In this document: positions 1 through 5,757 of the stretch, in pieces
Numbering within the stretch: the stretch's first letter is position 1
Layout: every line of letters starts with the position of its first letter
From: Nitrospirota bacterium
Lineage (GTDB): Bacteria > Nitrospirota > Nitrospiria > Nitrospirales > Nitrospiraceae
Assembly: GCA_020028595.1 (NCBI GenBank)
Contig: JAIBHQ010000018.1
Span: 1-9,171, forward strand
Length of the DNA: 9,171 bases
Direction: 5' to 3'
Program-made: the position numbers and the translations under genes
The notes under the pieces: model-generated
What the model saw: the letters and a program-made list of their open reading frames with translations, nothing else
The model's database searches: none
Told to the model about the DNA's origin: nothing

Positions 1-1
1 C

Positions 2-463
2 CGGCGGTTTGAGTTCATCGCGCCGGCGTACTACACCTCGATGGGGTTTGCCGTGCCGGCGGCGGTCGGCGTCGGCTTTGCCGATCCGGCGCTGCGTCCG
101 ATCGTGCTGGTCGGCGACGGCGCGTTTCAAATGACGGGCACCGAATTGTCGACCTGCGTGCGGCACAAGCTGTCGCCGATCGTGATCGTGTTGAACAACC
201 GCGGGTATTCGACGGAGCGGGAAATCATGGAAGGCCCGTTCAACGACATTCACGATTGGCGGTATGAGAAAATCTGCGAACTGATCGGAGGCGGAGTCGG
301 GTACCTGGTTCGGACACACGGTGAGTTGGTCCGCGCGTTGAGCGCGGCGCTCGCGGATCGCTCGCAAGTGCATGTGCTGAATGTCTTGCTCGATCCGGCC
401 GACCGGTCGCCCGGCATGGTGCGATTGGCGCGGCGCTTGGCCAAGCGGCTTGCGGGGAAGTAG
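2..463 (+). CDS. Thiamine-diphosphate-dependent 2-keto-acid decarboxylase, C-terminal part
   Basis: This is the last 153 residues of a ThDP enzyme; the gene begins before the window. Counting from the first full codon, the ThDP/Mg-binding motif runs from G38-D39-G40 to N65-N66 (GDGAFQMTG ... LNNRGY). It is followed by S-T-E72 and then GPFNDIHDW. In pyruvate and indolepyruvate decarboxylases the equivalent block is NNxGYTxE ... GPYNxIxxW, with the Glu taking part in catalysis, so decarboxylation of a 2-keto acid (pyruvate, indolepyruvate or a branched-chain keto acid) is the best reading. The substrate cannot be told from this part, because the pocket-forming N-terminal domain is missing. The end is rich in Arg and Lys. 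Acetolactate synthase and oxalyl-CoA decarboxylase share the fold but lack the YSTE/GPFN block. The stop lies 6 bases from the stop of the convergent gene, with no terminator visible between them. Confidence 0.85.
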   Translation, partial: RRFEFIAPAYYTSMGFAVPAAVGVGFADPALRPIVLVGDGAFQMTGTELSTCVRHKLSPIVIVLNNRGYSTEREIMEGPFNDIHDWRYEKICELIGGGVGYLVRTHGELVRALSAALADRSQVHVLNVLLDPADRSPGMVRLARRLAKRLAGK

Positions 464-469
464 TGGCGA

Positions 470-676
470 TTACTTGGGGGCCGGTGGTTTGCCTTTTTGC
501 GCGAACACGGTCGCGTCGCAGGAGACGTACTTAATCTGCTTCATCGGAATGATGGTGACTTCCCGAGCGGTATCCACTTCCAGCACTTCCATGTCCTCGC
601 TGATGGTGTGCCGGATGGCGTCTTTCACCAGCAATTCCTGATTGTCCACGAAAACCACTTTCACCCAATAAGTCAC
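470..676 (-). CDS. Small protein of unknown function, last gene of the lipoprotein operon
   Basis: This is a 68-residue protein that I do not recognise. It has no signal peptide, no membrane segment and one cysteine. The N-terminal part alternates hydrophobic and charged residues (TYWVKVVFVDNQELLVKDA), then EVLEVDTAREVTIIPMKQIKYVSC, which reads as a run of beta strands, possibly a small barrel. The tail is Lys/Pro-rich (QKGKPPAPK). I chose the GTG at 676 because AAGGGGG (683-689) lies 6 bases upstream. A TTG at 682 would add two residues but directly abuts that site. The gene follows the PIN-domain gene after 30 bases, so it probably shares its transcript. A nucleic-acid-binding or regulatory role is possible but nothing in the sequence proves it. 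Confidence 0.6.
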   Translation of the reverse strand: MTYWVKVVFVDNQELLVKDAIRHTISEDMEVLEVDTAREVTIIPMKQIKYVSCDATVFAQKGKPPAPK

Positions 677-682
677 GTCCAA

Positions 683-689
683 CCCCCTT
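683..689 (-). promoter_or_regulatory. Ribosome binding site that fixes the start of the 68-residue gene
   Basis: The minus strand reads AAGGGGG, 6 bases before the GTG at 676 and 0 bases before an in-frame TTG at 682. The spacing favours the GTG. Confidence 0.5.
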
Positions 690-706
690 CGTCGTGTGCG
701 TGCGGC

Positions 707-1153
707 TTATTCATCCTCTTCCGGATTGATCGGATTCATTCCCAGCGGCTTGCACAATTCAAGAATTTGCCGGTCCGTGCTGACGACCGACAGCCGTAAC
801 GATCGAAATTCGTACGCGAGCATGAGGTGCACGGCCTGGGGCGCGCGCAGAACGGGATAGTCCAGGAGTAATTGCTTGGTGGCGGTAAATGTTTCGCTCG
901 TCGGCGTGGCGAAGTGGTAGACCCCCCGCGCGGACTCTGCCTCGAATTTAAAGAGGACCGAGTACCAGTCGTCGCGGGTCAACTGCCCTTCGCGTGCCTT
1001 GAGCGCAAACAATGCGTAGAACTCGGTGATTGTGGGGCCTCCGACGATGATCGTTTTCTCCCGCTTGGTCATCAGGCTGTTGACGATGCGGGAGCCACGT
1101 TCGCGGCTGTAGCGCTTGACGAGCGCCGTGGAGTCAAAATAGTAGTACGGCAT
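707..1153 (-). CDS. PIN-domain (VapC-like) protein with an altered active site
   Basis: This 148-residue protein has the length of single-domain VapC toxins, which are Mg-dependent RNases. The PIN motifs are visible in order: D7 in YYFDSTALVKRY, E44 in PTITEFYAL, the block LRAPQAVHL (102-110), and D127 in VVSTDRQIL. In active VapC proteins the third block usually reads LRxxDAxHLA. Here the Asp position is Q106 (codon at 838-836), so one of the four acidic metal ligands is missing. The ATG overlaps the stop of the upstream small gene as TAATG, and GGAGG lies 5 bases before it, which indicates translational coupling in the usual antitoxin-toxin order. Unusually, the pair sits downstream of four lipoprotein genes on what looks like one transcript. 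It may have weak or no RNase activity, or use another ligand. The fold assignment is firm, the toxin role is not. Confidence 0.8.
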   Translation of the reverse strand: MPYYYFDSTALVKRYSRERGSRIVNSLMTKREKTIIVGGPTITEFYALFALKAREGQLTRDDWYSVLFKFEAESARGVYHFATPTSETFTATKQLLLDYPVLRAPQAVHLMLAYEFRSLRLSVVSTDRQILELCKPLGMNPINPEEDE

Positions 1154-1407
1154 TAAGCCCTCCGGGAGACGATGAATTCCGCCAGCGCAGTGCGGAGCTT
1201 GGACAGGCGGTCCTGGATTTCTTCGATGGGCAGCTCTTCGTAGCCCTGCCGCCGGAGGGGGGTCAGCAGACTGGCCTGGTTCACCGCCTCCGTGTCGCGC
1301 TTGAGCCGCTCCACGGCCCGTTGCTTGGAGACGCGGCTGGGCGTTTTTCGGCGAGATCCCGTGTCATGGGACTCGGATGAATCGGAACGGGTCGAGTGTT
1401 TCTTCAT
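1153..1407 (-). CDS. Small basic protein, possible antitoxin partner of the PIN protein
   Basis: This is an 84-residue protein of no family I recognise. The N-terminal half is Ser/Arg/Lys-rich and likely disordered (MKKHSTRSDSSESHDTG, then RRKTPSRVSKQRAVERLKRD). The C-terminal part (about 58-84) looks like one amphipathic helix (EELPIEEIQDRLSKLRTALAEF). I chose the ATG at 1407 because GAGGAG is just upstream (3-4 base spacing) and because the upstream lipoprotein gene ends at 1415, leaving 7 bases. Its TAA shares a base with the ATG of the PIN gene. Position, size and charge fit a VapB-type antitoxin, which binds DNA and its toxin, but I see no AbrB, ribbon-helix-helix or Phd signature. The antitoxin call is therefore inference from context only. 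Confidence 0.65.
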   Translation of the reverse strand: MKKHSTRSDSSESHDTGSRRKTPSRVSKQRAVERLKRDTEAVNQASLLTPLRRQGYEELPIEEIQDRLSKLRTALAEFIVSRRA

Positions 1408-1414
1408 CGTCTCC

Positions 1415-2575
1415 TCATAGTGGTGGTTTGTGAACAGCCGGTGTCTCTTCACCACGCGTGCTTTGTTGCGGGCACGCGGCTGGAGGGAGATTTGCCGGCT
1501 GGTCCGCATCGCCGTAGACGTATCCGGCCAGCGTCCTGGCCAGTTCCGACGAGACTTCCTGTTGCATGACGCGGACAGCCTTTGCCGTGGCTTCGCCTTG
1601 CGTCAAATGCCCTTCGCGCCCTCCGCGTGAAACGGCCCCGACAACATGCTGCGTGCCTGGTTCCAGAATGACAAAATCGCTGCACCAACGGACATAGCGG
1701 AAGCGTGGATCGGGTACGTCCACATCGAACAGCCGCACCGTGCCTTTGACCAGCAGCTCCAACGGTTTGCCTCCGTCCCGTCCGGCTGCCGACCCTTCGG
1801 CGCCGGCCGGCCTGGCCGTCACCGGCAGCCCTTCCCGGACCAGTCCTTCGATGACGGCGCGGCGAACCGGCTCAATCTGATCTCCCAGGACCTCCACGCC
1901 GACCAACAGGTGAGCAGCCATAAACTGTTCGAGCGTTCCTGTCAACTCCGGCACACGATGGCGGGATGGTGTCCCCTGCCCGCTCGCCCTGATCACACGA
2001 AGATCGGCATTGTAGGCTTCCCGGAGCACGAGATTCTTGATTGCGCGCCGCAGGCTGCGGATCGTGACGAGTGTATCCGCCGTGTGGCGGGATTCCGCCA
2101 GATCCGTCTCGATCGTGCGATCGAGTTCCGTCATCCGTTCGGCGAGGGCCGTGGTGGCTTGCGCGCGATGCATGCCGGCCAGGACATGATGCTGCTTGTT
2201 TGCGGGATTCACCCAGGCATCCAGAATGCGGACGCTTTCCAGGACCTTGTCCGTGGAAACGCGGGTCAGTTGATCCAGCGTCAGCCGGCGCTCCGTGTTC
2301 GCCTGGCCTTTGGCTTCCAACAGGAGGAAGGATTCCCAGTCTTTGGACTCCGCTTCAATCTTGGCCGTGAAGACCCGGGCGACGGCACCGTAGGCCCGCT
2401 CCTCGGCGGCAGGCCGCGAATCGGCCTGCCCGACGCCCAACAGGTATTGGTCGGCGGGATAGTCCCTACTGGTCCCTTCGACCCAGGCCGGTTGCGCCCG
2501 ATGGCCCGCGCACCCAACGAGCACGCCGTTCATGGCCACAAGCACGATGATCAGGACTGTGCGGGACTTCAACAT
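1415..2575 (-). CDS. LPP20-type lipoprotein, long form
   Basis: This is a 386-residue lipoprotein precursor. A short basic start (MLKSR) and a hydrophobic stretch lead to the lipobox L19-V-G-C22. Residue 23 is Ala, which by the E. coli Lol rule means outer membrane. The mature start PAWVEG ... YLLGVGQA followed by an Ala/Arg-rich helix (about 30-85) is the LPP20 pattern, also seen in the gene at 5400-4834. The rest (about 205-350) has alternating strands and helices, including LLVGVEVLG, LELLVKGTVRLFDVDV, DFVILEPGTQHVVGAVSRGG and a final helix. This could be a second alpha/beta domain of the kind found in LpoB/CsgG-like lipoproteins, but that is inference. The tail is Pro-rich. GGAGGGA at 2587-2581, 5 bases before the ATG, decides the start. 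The function is unknown; an envelope role is likely from context. Confidence 0.75.
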   Translation of the reverse strand: MLKSRTVLIIVLVAMNGVLVGCAGHRAQPAWVEGTSRDYPADQYLLGVGQADSRPAAEERAYGAVARVFTAKIEAESKDWESFLLLEAKGQANTERRLTLDQLTRVSTDKVLESVRILDAWVNPANKQHHVLAGMHRAQATTALAERMTELDRTIETDLAESRHTADTLVTIRSLRRAIKNLVLREAYNADLRVIRASGQGTPSRHRVPELTGTLEQFMAAHLLVGVEVLGDQIEPVRRAVIEGLVREGLPVTARPAGAEGSAAGRDGGKPLELLVKGTVRLFDVDVPDPRFRYVRWCSDFVILEPGTQHVVGAVSRGGREGHLTQGEATAKAVRVMQQEVSSELARTLAGYVYGDADQPANLPPAACPQQSTRGEETPAVHKPPL

Positions 2576-2604
2576 AACCGTCCCTCCATATTCTTTCGTT
2601 TTTG

Positions 2605-2631
2605 ACACATCACGCGTCACCCTCACGCATC
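2605..2631. repeat. Degenerate 7-base repeat array between lipoprotein genes
   Basis: On the plus strand the units are ACACATC, ACGCGTC, ACCCTC (one base short) and ACGCATC. The array sits in the 62-base gap between the COG3014-type gene and the long LPP20-type gene, upstream of the latter's ribosome binding site. It also contains TCACGCGTCA and TCACGCATCA as a direct repeat 13 bases apart. Confidence 0.55.
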
Positions 2632-2637
2632 AAGGCC

Positions 2638-4131
2638 TTACGGCATCACCCGTTCCGTAAAAAATTTGGTTTCCCCGCCGCGCAACGTGACGGCCTGGAC
2701 GGCTTCGCGCCCGATCGGTCCGCCGCCTTTGCCGATGGGGCGTACGCGCAGCTCGTAGGAACCGGGCGGCACCCACAGCCGTGCGACGTGAATTTCATCC
2801 GGCAGGGTTTGCCAGATTCGTTTGTCCGCTTCCTCCGTGGAGATCGCCAGAGCCTTGGCCAGGCTGCCGACCAGCAGGCCGATCAGCTGTCCCATGGTAT
2901 CCCGCCCGGCGGCGGCCCGCGCGCCGCGCGCGAAGCCTTCGGCGGCTGCATATTTTACCGCGCCGCGCGCCACGGCCTTCACGGCCACGCTGTTGAACTG
3001 GTCGGAAAATTGTTTGGCTGCCAGCGCGCTCACATCCTGCACCAGTTCGGTCCGGGCGCCGTGGGTCCCGTCGGCACCGACCAGGTTCACCTGCTCGAAG
3101 GCCACGGCGGTCTTCCTCGGAATCAGCCGCGGCAGCGCGACCCGGACGACGCGACCGTTCAAGCCATACAGTGCGCTCTCCACGGCGCGCGCTTCCCGCT
3201 GGTTCGTGGTGGGGCCGATCGCCTGCTTGGTCACCAGGACCAGCCGCAGAGCGTCGAGGCTGACGGGAAGGTCGAGAAACTGGTCCTCCTTGCGCGGTGC
3301 GCTGCCATTATAACTGACCACGACGACCTGGGCGAGTTGCTGCGGGTCGGCGGGCGGCTGCCAGGGCGTATCGGCAAAGGCCTCCCGGTACTGCGCGTGT
3401 TCGTCGGTCAGATGGAGCGTGTCGGTGATGCGGAGGAGATCGGTCCTGAGCATGGGCGGCGCAGGCGTCCGTGACCAGGCCCGCACGGCCAGATAGGCGT
3501 CGTAGGCTTTTCGGTAGGCAATGAAGGCGTCGCTGAATTCGCCCGCTGCTTCGTACAGGACGCCACTCAGGTACCGGGCCAAGCCGTCGTCCTTGTAGGC
3601 GTCCGGCTTGTCTCCCGCCCGGTCGGCGAGGACGTTCAAGCGGTGATCCACGCGCCGCGCTTCCACGAGCGCATCCTGGAGATTGCCGCTCACCGCATAG
3701 TTGAGCGCCTTGAGCACGTTGAGCATGACCTGCTCGTAGGGGGCTCCTTCGAAGGGAAGCTCGGTATCGTTGTAGAGAAATGCCTTGGCTTCGGTGGTGA
3801 TCCGGCGGGTATAGAGCTGCTCGACTTCCTGCTCGGCCTTGTCGAGCACGGCGGTACTTTCTTCGTAGCGGCGGGCCAGGTGGAGTGTCATGCCGCGGTC
3901 CATGCGATAGAGGACCTGGCTCTTGGCGTCATAGTCTTTATGGGCCTCTTCGACGATGGCGTCGGCGCGGTGGACATCCCCCGTCCGCAGGCTTTCTTCG
4001 ATCAGCGCGTACCGGTTGGTGGCCGGACCGCAGGCGCTCAGAAGAAGTGCCAGCAGAACGATGGGGACAAGCGAGGACGAATGACGCGCGATCACGGGTG
4101 GCGCGCTGAGTGGGCTAGCAGGCTTGAACAA
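2638..4131 (-). CDS. COG3014-type lipoprotein with TPR-like helices
   Basis: This is a 497-residue lipoprotein precursor. A hydrophobic stretch (about 21-33) ends in the lipobox L31-S-A-C34, followed by Gly, which is compatible with the outer membrane. Residues 40-110 form TPR-like helix pairs (EESLRTGDVHRADAIVEEA, LARRYEESTAVLDKAEQ). The block YEQVMLNVLKALNYAVSGN ... EARR (132-160) and a further helix pair (183-215) are what I know from the COG3014 family. VVVVSYNGSAPRKE lies at 269-282, and the C-terminal domain has WVPPGSYELRV and RGGETKFF. COG3014 genes commonly neighbour lpoB, as here; their biochemical role is not established. The start is uncertain: the TTG at 4131 lies 12 bases after the lpoB stop but has no good ribosome binding site, while a GTG at 4095 would give a more compact signal peptide and also lacks one. 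Coupling to lpoB translation is plausible. Confidence 0.8.
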   Translation of the reverse strand: MFKPASPLSAPPVIARHSSSLVPIVLLALLLSACGPATNRYALIEESLRTGDVHRADAIVEEAHKDYDAKSQVLYRMDRGMTLHLARRYEESTAVLDKAEQEVEQLYTRRITTEAKAFLYNDTELPFEGAPYEQVMLNVLKALNYAVSGNLQDALVEARRVDHRLNVLADRAGDKPDAYKDDGLARYLSGVLYEAAGEFSDAFIAYRKAYDAYLAVRAWSRTPAPPMLRTDLLRITDTLHLTDEHAQYREAFADTPWQPPADPQQLAQVVVVSYNGSAPRKEDQFLDLPVSLDALRLVLVTKQAIGPTTNQREARAVESALYGLNGRVVRVALPRLIPRKTAVAFEQVNLVGADGTHGARTELVQDVSALAAKQFSDQFNSVAVKAVARGAVKYAAAEGFARGARAAAGRDTMGQLIGLLVGSLAKALAISTEEADKRIWQTLPDEIHVARLWVPPGSYELRVRPIGKGGGPIGREAVQAVTLRGGETKFFTERVMP

Positions 4132-4143
4132 GACCCGTGGGGC

Positions 4144-4797
4144 CTAGAATACTGTTCGTTTACGCTCGACGACTTTCTTGATTTTCTTCTGCCCGAACCA
4201 CGCCTTGACGTTGCTTTCCAGGTCGACCAGTTCCAGGTCCACCTGGTAAAACACCGCCTTGATCCCGTCGGCTTCGTCAAGGATCGTCGAGATATACCCC
4301 TTCATCATGTAGTCGGCACCGATTTCTTTGCCGGGAGCTTTTTGTGTATCTTCACGGGCGTGCATGGCCTGTTCTTCCCGTTCCTGGCGAATCTCTTCCC
4401 GCTCTCCGCGGCCTGCGACGAAGGTCACTTTTTGGGAGTTGACCAGTTCGCGTTGCAGATCGGTCACGAACGTCTGGACATTGATGTGCTCGTGGCTCTT
4501 GTTCGTGATCATGCCGACGACGACGACCGGCTGCTTCCCGCGGTGGCTTCTGGTGTAGTTGTCCAGCCAGGGCGTGCCGAGGGCTTCCTTGACCATCCCC
4601 TCGGCAACCATCCGTGAATCCGTGTCGTTCCACCGCCCGCTCAGGTCCGTGACGACACCCGCGTCCACGCGGGTGACTTTCGTCTCGGCCCCGCACCCGG
4701 CCAGGATGGTCAGCATGGCGAAGGCGAGCATCACGGAAGTGCTGAGTCCTGAGTCCTGAGTCCTGAGGGTATACTTTTCTGCGCAGTCTTGTCCCAT
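4144..4797 (-). CDS. lpoB: LpoB-like penicillin-binding-protein activator lipoprotein
   Basis: LpoB is an outer-membrane lipoprotein that reaches through the periplasm to stimulate a bifunctional peptidoglycan synthase (PBP1b in E. coli). This 217-residue precursor has the lipobox L32-A-G-C35 followed by Gly. Family blocks are DLSGRWNDTDSRMVAEGM (51-68), KQPVVVVGMITNKSHEHI, a conserved LQRELVNSQKVTFVAGRGERE, GADYMMKGYISTI, and YQVDLELVDLE with a GQKKIKK end. I chose the ATG at 4797 because AAGGA (4808-4804) is 6 bases upstream; an ATG at 4803 would abut that site. The region before the hydrophobic stretch is odd: residues 11-19 are encoded by a 7-base tandem repeat (4744-4767), giving a long, weakly basic n-region. 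A start at the GTG 4734 or ATG 4731 would skip the repeat but leaves a signal peptide without positive charge. It lies in the operon between LPP20-type and COG3014-type genes. Confidence 0.85.
   Translation of the reverse strand: MGQDCAEKYTLRTQDSGLSTSVMLAFAMLTILAGCGAETKVTRVDAGVVTDLSGRWNDTDSRMVAEGMVKEALGTPWLDNYTRSHRGKQPVVVVGMITNKSHEHINVQTFVTDLQRELVNSQKVTFVAGRGEREEIRQEREEQAMHAREDTQKAPGKEIGADYMMKGYISTILDEADGIKAVFYQVDLELVDLESNVKAWFGQKKIKKVVERKRTVF
4737..4767. repeat. GAGTCCT tandem repeat inside the lpoB signal-peptide region
   Basis: There are three perfect copies of GAGTCCT (4744-4750, 4751-4757, 4758-4764), then GAG, with a decayed copy AAGTGCT before (4737-4743). The unit length is not a multiple of three, so gain or loss of one unit would shift the frame between the ATG at 4797 and the mature lipoprotein. 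On the coding (minus) strand the unit reads AGGACTC, so it also offers AGGA motifs. Confidence 0.85.
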
Positions 4798-4831
4798 CGT
4801 CATTCCTTACTCCTCATGCCTCATTCCTCAC
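4797..4831. repeat. Degenerate 7-base repeat array forming the lpoB leader
   Basis: Five contiguous heptamers on the plus strand read TCGTCAT, TCCTTAC, TCCTCAT, GCCTCAT and TCCTCAC (consensus TCCTCAY). On the minus strand each unit resembles ATGAGGA, and the fourth unit supplies the AAGGA ribosome binding site of lpoB. The array fills nearly the whole 36-base gap between the LPP20-type gene and lpoB. Confidence 0.7.
4804..4808 (-). promoter_or_regulatory. Ribosome binding site of lpoB
   Basis: AAGGA on the minus strand lies 6 bases before the ATG at 4797. It is part of a heptamer unit, and further GAGGA copies lie 7 and 21 bases upstream in neighbouring units. Confidence 0.55.
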
Positions 4832-4833
4832 GG

Positions 4834-5400
4834 TTACTTCGGAGCTTGCTTGGTCTCTTCTTTTTCGAGTTTCTCGAACAGGCGGTCGGCGTTTTTCCGG
4901 ACAAAGTCCCTGACATCCGCGTTCAGTTCTTTCGATTCTTCGAGCTTATTCTTGACATCTTTGAGATCCAGTTTGGCGAGTACGTAGTAGGTGCCGCTGT
5001 CTTCATCTTTGTATCGCTCGATGGGCCGGACTCCGTTCAGCGTGACGGCGGAGAACGTCTTGATCGCCCGCTCCACGTTCTGCTCTTCGGTGGATTTGGT
5101 GAAGTCATTGGCGGTGGTGGAAGCCGCGTAGTCCTTCATGAGATAGGCCGTGTAGGTCTGGAAGTTCTTGGCGATTTCGGCGCGCGCCCGGTTTTCCGCC
5201 GCGTCCCAGGCCAGCGGCTCGTTTTTGATGCCGATGATCGAGCCGACGCCGTAGAAAGCCTTGTCGTCCTTGTTGTTCATGGCGCCGGAGCCTTGCGCGA
5301 CCCATTTGGGAGCGCCGCTGCAAGCCACCAGGCCGATGACGAGGATAGCGGCAAGACCCCCGCGCAGCGCTCGTGAAATCCCGTGGACTGTGGACATCAT
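4834..5400 (-). CDS. LPP20-type lipoprotein, short form, first gene of the operon
   Basis: This 188-residue lipoprotein precursor has the start MMSTVHGISRALRGG, a hydrophobic stretch, and the lipobox L24-V-A-C27. Ser at position 28 predicts outer-membrane sorting. The mature protein starts with APKWVAQGSGAM ... AFYGVGSIIG, then a long helix with repeated Ala/Arg (AWDAAENRARAEIAKNF) and strands TYYVLAKLDL. This is the LPP20 family pattern, named after a Helicobacter pylori surface lipoprotein; the molecular function is not established. The C-terminus (about 150-188) is a charged helix (KNKLEESKEL ... FEKLEKEE) that could form a coiled coil. I chose the first of two adjacent ATGs because AAGGAGG (5415-5409) is 8 bases upstream. 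A strong sigma70-type promoter lies about 70 bases further up. The gene shares the WVxG ... GVG start with the long LPP20-type protein at 2575-1415. Confidence 0.8.
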   Translation of the reverse strand: MMSTVHGISRALRGGLAAILVIGLVACSGAPKWVAQGSGAMNNKDDKAFYGVGSIIGIKNEPLAWDAAENRARAEIAKNFQTYTAYLMKDYAASTTANDFTKSTEEQNVERAIKTFSAVTLNGVRPIERYKDEDSGTYYVLAKLDLKDVKNKLEESKELNADVRDFVRKNADRLFEKLEKEETKQAPK

Positions 5401-5422
5401 GGGTGCATCCTCCTTGGTGTGA

Positions 5423-5436
5423 AACCCGATCGGGTT
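5423..5436. promoter_or_regulatory. Perfect 14-base palindrome in the operon leader
   Basis: AACCCGATCGGGTT equals its own reverse complement. It lies about 35 bases downstream of the predicted transcription start and 7 bases upstream of the AAGGAGG of the first lipoprotein gene. It could be an operator for a dimeric repressor, or a 5-bp RNA stem with a GATC loop next to the ribosome binding site. No regulator is recognised in the window. Confidence 0.4.
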
Positions 5437-5476
5437 GCTGGAGCCCTGTTCACCGTTGCATCCGCGTCTAAAAATA

Positions 5477-5505
5477 ATGCTAACATGCACCCCCAGACCT
5501 GTCAA
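5477..5505 (-). promoter_or_regulatory. Sigma70-type promoter of the lipoprotein operon
   Basis: On the minus strand a perfect -35 box TTGACA (5505-5500) is followed after 17 bases by TAGCAT (5482-5477), which matches TATAAT at 4 of 6 positions, and then an A/T run. The predicted start of transcription is near 5470, giving a leader of about 70 bases before the ATG at 5400. No comparable promoter was seen in the gaps further down the operon. Confidence 0.65.
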
Positions 5506-5570
5506 CGCGACGGAGCAGAGCGGGTTGATGCGGAAAATCAGTCGTTTCCAGAGCGTGGAAGGTTTTTACA

Positions 5571-5577
5571 AAGGGGG
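5571..5577 (+). promoter_or_regulatory. Ribosome binding site of the 56-residue gene
   Basis: AAGGGGG lies 5 bases before the GTG at 5583. It uses the same G-rich form seen at the 68-residue gene (683-689). Confidence 0.5.
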
Positions 5578-5582
5578 TGCGT

Positions 5583-5753
5583 GTGGCTGACGTCAAGGTG
5601 GAAGATGGCATCATTTCCGTCAAAGACCTGGTGGTGCAAGACCCAAAGGCGGCTGCCGTGCTGATGGAATATCCGGAGGCCAAATGGCCGGAGATTACCC
5701 GCCGGGCGCTGAAGATCGGGCTGGGTTATTTAAAAGGCGGCGCGCAGGACTAA
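5583..5753 (+). CDS. Small protein of unknown function, 56 residues
   Basis: This is a 56-residue protein of no family I recognise. It starts at GTG with AAGGGGG 5 bases upstream, which supports translation; an in-frame GTG at 5577 overlaps that site and is less likely. The sequence begins VADVKVEDGIISVKDL, which looks like a beta hairpin, followed by QDPKAAAVLMEYPEAKWPEI and a basic helix TRRALKIGLGYLKGG. It has no signal peptide, membrane span or cysteine. It diverges from the lipoprotein operon (182-base gap) and converges on the caspase-like gene. The 5' side has an inverted repeat TTCCA-gagcg-TGGAA at 5546-5560, but I see no clear promoter for it. Codon choice looks like that of the neighbours, so I regard it as a real gene, easily overlooked because of its size. 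Confidence 0.55.
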   Translation: MADVKVEDGIISVKDLVVQDPKAAAVLMEYPEAKWPEITRRALKIGLGYLKGGAQD

Positions 5754-5757
5754 CGGA

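Noticed and set aside
440..472. Terminator between the decarboxylase gene and the end of the minus-strand operon
   Set aside because: Only a CAAGC/GCTTG pair with one base between the arms is present, too tight to form a hairpin, and no T run follows.
872..1156. Plus-strand frame of 94 residues opposite the PIN gene
   Set aside because: The minus strand carries the PIN motifs and a good ribosome binding site; the plus frame has no motif.
2602..2607. Plus-strand TTGACA that could be a promoter -35 box
   Set aside because: No matching -10 box at proper spacing and no plus-strand gene downstream; it lies in front of minus-strand coding DNA.
1646..4617. Three long plus-strand open frames (1646-2605, 2602-3474, 3643-4617) opposite the lipoprotein genes
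   Set aside because: They lie antisense to genes with clear lipoboxes and family motifs. Their translations lack recognisable motifs and look like typical mirror frames in GC-rich DNA.
5401..5505. Upstream extension of the short LPP20 gene to position 5505
   Set aside because: It would start inside the -35 promoter box and put a long charged stretch ahead of the signal peptide; AAGGAGG before the ATG at 5400 fixes the start.
5525..5572. Promoter for the 56-residue gene (TTGATG or TTTCCA with TACAAA)
   Set aside because: Box matches and spacing are poor, and the possible -10 overlaps the ribosome binding site.
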